Source: Rhodothermales bacterium
Lineage (GTDB): Bacteria; Bacteroidota; Rhodothermia; Rhodothermales; UBA10348
Assembly: GCA_030833605.1 (NCBI GenBank)
Contig: JAURGV010000093.1
Coordinates: 1-8,604 of the forward strand
Length of the DNA: 8,604 nucleotides
Direction: 5' to 3'
The position numbers and the translations under genes were made by a program. Below, piece after piece: positions 7,405-8,604 of this stretch (positions are counted from its first letter, which is position 1; every line of letters begins with the position of its first letter). The notes below the pieces were generated by a model. The model was not told the DNA's origin. It did not search any database and worked only from the letters and a program-made list of their open reading frames with translations.

Positions 7405-8160
7405 CTAGTTTCGGCGTCGCATTTGGCGGTCTCGGCCCACTCCCAAACGTTTGACTTCTTCTAATTTGACTTCAACAGCTTTTTCGTACTGATCGCGAGT
7501 AACTTTTTCACCCCGATCAGGACGTGCAATCGCTAACATATCAAGACCATCGAGGGAGACTCCTGTTGCCGTGAAGCTCAGGCCTCCCTCGCCGATTGAA
7601 AGTACCAGTATGGCTCCTGGTAGGCCTCCAAACGATTCGGGTCCGACTTCGTAGGGGATATCAAGCGCGAACCATGCTTCCACCGAGGTCGTGTCTATCT
7701 TAGCCGTGGCCTTGTGAACGGTATAGCCAAGAAACTCACCTTCTTCACCTGCTATTTTCCAGGGAATAGTGGGTAAATCCGACTCAATCCGAAATTCTTT
7801 CGTCATAAAGTCTCTGACTTCAACCATTGTGCCTTCATCCCGATTGATGTAGGAAACCAAAACAGTCTCGTTATCCGCACGTGATGCGCTTCCCATTTTC
7901 AAGAAGGCCATCATTTGCTTTTCCCAAGGATTTTGTTGGGTAGCTTCGCTTTTTTCATTAGGTGCATCCTGCATAACGGATTCGGCCTCGTTAAAAAGAA
8001 GCATGACTTCTTTTTTACCTTCTTTTGGCACAGTTGCGCCGCGAGCAAATTCAGGTAATTCAAAATTGTACTTCGCCACGCGTTCGTACACGATCAAGCC
8101 CTGTTGGGCATGAACCAGATAGGGGGCGACCAGCAGGAAGAGGAATGTCAGTTTTTTCAT
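7405..8160 (-). CDS. GLPGLI-family secreted protein
   Basis: A 251-residue exported protein of the GLPGLI family, which is confined largely to Bacteroidota and has no firmly established function. Residues 1-18 are a signal peptide (MKKLTFLFLLVAPYLVHA, then QQ). The family motif appears as FGGLPGAI at 177-184, followed by the typical strand LVLSI and GGLSFTATGV. The strand pattern before it (EFRIESDLPTIPWKIAGE, then EFLGYTVHKATA at about 142-153, then EAWFALDIPYEVGPESFGG) is also usual. The C-terminus is charged and ends GVGRDRQMRRRN. The reading frame can be extended upstream to a TTG at 8289, but the signal peptide starts exactly at the ATG at 8160, so that start is chosen. Proteins of this family are often encoded beside outer membrane receptors, as here, and a role in supporting or sensing for the barrel protein is an inference from that. 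Confidence 0.88.
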   Translation of the reverse strand: MKKLTFLFLLVAPYLVHAQQGLIVYERVAKYNFELPEFARGATVPKEGKKEVMLLFNEAESVMQDAPNEKSEATQQNPWEKQMMAFLKMGSASRADNETVLVSYINRDEGTMVEVRDFMTKEFRIESDLPTIPWKIAGEEGEFLGYTVHKATAKIDTTSVEAWFALDIPYEVGPESFGGLPGAILVLSIGEGGLSFTATGVSLDGLDMLAIARPDRGEKVTRDQYEKAVEVKLEEVKRLGVGRDRQMRRRN

Positions 8161-8375
8161 TCGGACGGTTTTGGGCTTCGACACACTTATTGGACGGTTG
8201 AAATTCAAACTCATTCCAAATTGTTTGATTGAGGGACCTACGCGAAGTGAGAGGTATAAGATGCGAAGTCTAACAATCGTTGATAACAATAAAAGAGGCC
8301 TATTGTTACCGGTCGATCGATGTTATCTTGGTCCTAAAGTCGCGGCGCTGCCGCCTAGAATCTCTTTCAAAAAGC
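8161..8375. promoter_or_regulatory. Divergent intergenic control region
   Basis: These 215 bases lie between two genes reading away from each other, so they should contain both start signals. No gene is supported here. On the plus strand TTG at 8303-8305 is followed after 18 bases by TATCTTGG (8324-8331), near the Bacteroidota -7 box TAnnTTTG, a weak candidate for the dehydrogenase gene. On the minus strand TGAGTTTG (8213-8206) is one base from that consensus but lacks a good -33 partner. GGACGGTT occurs twice, at 8163-8170 and 8192-8199. TCGATCGA at 8313-8320 is a perfect palindrome. Confidence 0.45.
8271..8308. repeat. Inverted and direct heptamer repeats, candidate operator
   Basis: TAACAAT occurs at 8271-8277 and 8284-8290, with starts 13 bases apart, and its complement ATTGTTA at 8302-8308. 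The second and third copies extend to a perfect 8-bp inverted repeat, TAACAATA (8284-8291) and TATTGTTA (8301-8308), with a 9-base spacer. The arrangement, in a divergent promoter region, suits a dimeric regulator binding site. The right arm overlaps the weak plus-strand promoter candidate. Confidence 0.4.
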
Positions 8376-8604
8376 ATGAACAATACGTCTTTACCTGTTT
8401 ATATCGTTCTCGGAGCCAGTGGTGGTATCGGGTCTCAAGTAGCCAAAAATCTCGCCAAGAGAGGAAGTCAACTGGTATTGGGAGCTCGATCTCAAGAAAA
8501 GTTGAATGAAATAGCCCTTCAAACAGGAGGAGTGGCCTATCCGTTGGACGCCACGGATTTTACTCAGGTAGAGGCCCTGGTAAAGTTTACGATGGAAACC
8601 TATG
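8376..8604 (+). CDS. Short-chain dehydrogenase/reductase, N-terminal part (cut by window edge)
   Basis: 76 complete codons are present and the frame runs off the right edge. The N-terminus is the start of a Rossmann fold: strand YIVLG, the glycine-rich nucleotide loop GASGGIG at 13-19, helix SQVAKNLAKRG, second strand QLVLGAR and Asp residues in YPLDATD at 55-61. In the usual TGxxxGxG motif the Thr is replaced by Leu12. R38, at the end of the second strand in the GARS context, suggests a preference for NADP(H). The catalytic Ser-Tyr-Lys residues lie beyond the window, so the substrate cannot be guessed. The ATG at 8376 is chosen because it starts just before the first strand; the leader is A/T-rich with no Shine-Dalgarno. 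It diverges from the GLPGLI-family gene. Confidence 0.88.
   Translation, partial: MNNTSLPVYIVLGASGGIGSQVAKNLAKRGSQLVLGARSQEKLNEIALQTGGVAYPLDATDFTQVEALVKFTMETY

Noticed and set aside
8161..8289. 43-residue N-terminal extension of the GLPGLI protein from a TTG codon
   Set aside because: A clean signal peptide begins at the ATG at 8160; the extension would bury it, and it overlaps the repeat-rich control region.
8171..8509. Plus-strand open frame of 112 codons
   Set aside because: It overlaps the start of the short-chain dehydrogenase in another frame and has no recognisable protein features, while the dehydrogenase frame shows a clear Rossmann motif.

Overview
The window looks like chromosomal DNA of a member of the Bacteroidota (my inference, below genus level unknown). 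The grounds are a GLPGLI-family secreted protein next to a 902-residue carboxypeptidase-regulatory/plug/beta-barrel outer membrane protein, a DUF6122-like membrane protein, and start codons that all lack a Shine-Dalgarno sequence. No mobile element, CRISPR array, tRNA or rRNA was seen. Six of the seven genes are on the minus strand and one, at the right edge, is on the plus strand. Both edge genes are cut by the window.

Right part, read in the minus direction: a GLPGLI-family secreted protein (8160-7405) is followed after 49 bases by a large outer membrane beta-barrel protein (7355-4647). This is probably a two-gene envelope unit. Both proteins end in arginine-rich tails. Upstream of it, 8161-8375 separates it from a divergent short-chain dehydrogenase/reductase (8376 to the edge) and holds a perfect 8-bp inverted repeat plus a further copy of its core heptamer, a good operator candidate.

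Left part, read in the minus direction after a 216-base intergenic stretch: a secreted DUF1080 (3-keto-disaccharide hydrolase family) protein with an extra C-terminal domain (4430-2961), then only 4 bases later a secreted sorbosone/glucose-dehydrogenase-like beta-propeller fused to an azurin-like type 1 copper domain (2956-956), then 25 bases later a small polytopic membrane protein with a His/Asp-rich putative metal site (930-586), then 75 bases later a voltage-sensor ion channel (510 to beyond the left edge). The first two look tightly coupled and may form a periplasmic sugar-oxidation and glycoside-cleavage module in which electrons leave through a tethered blue-copper domain instead of the cytochrome c domain found in many related proteins. 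That pairing is the most interesting thing in the window. The membrane protein may be in the same transcript; the ion channel may be separate, because a small hairpin lies before it.
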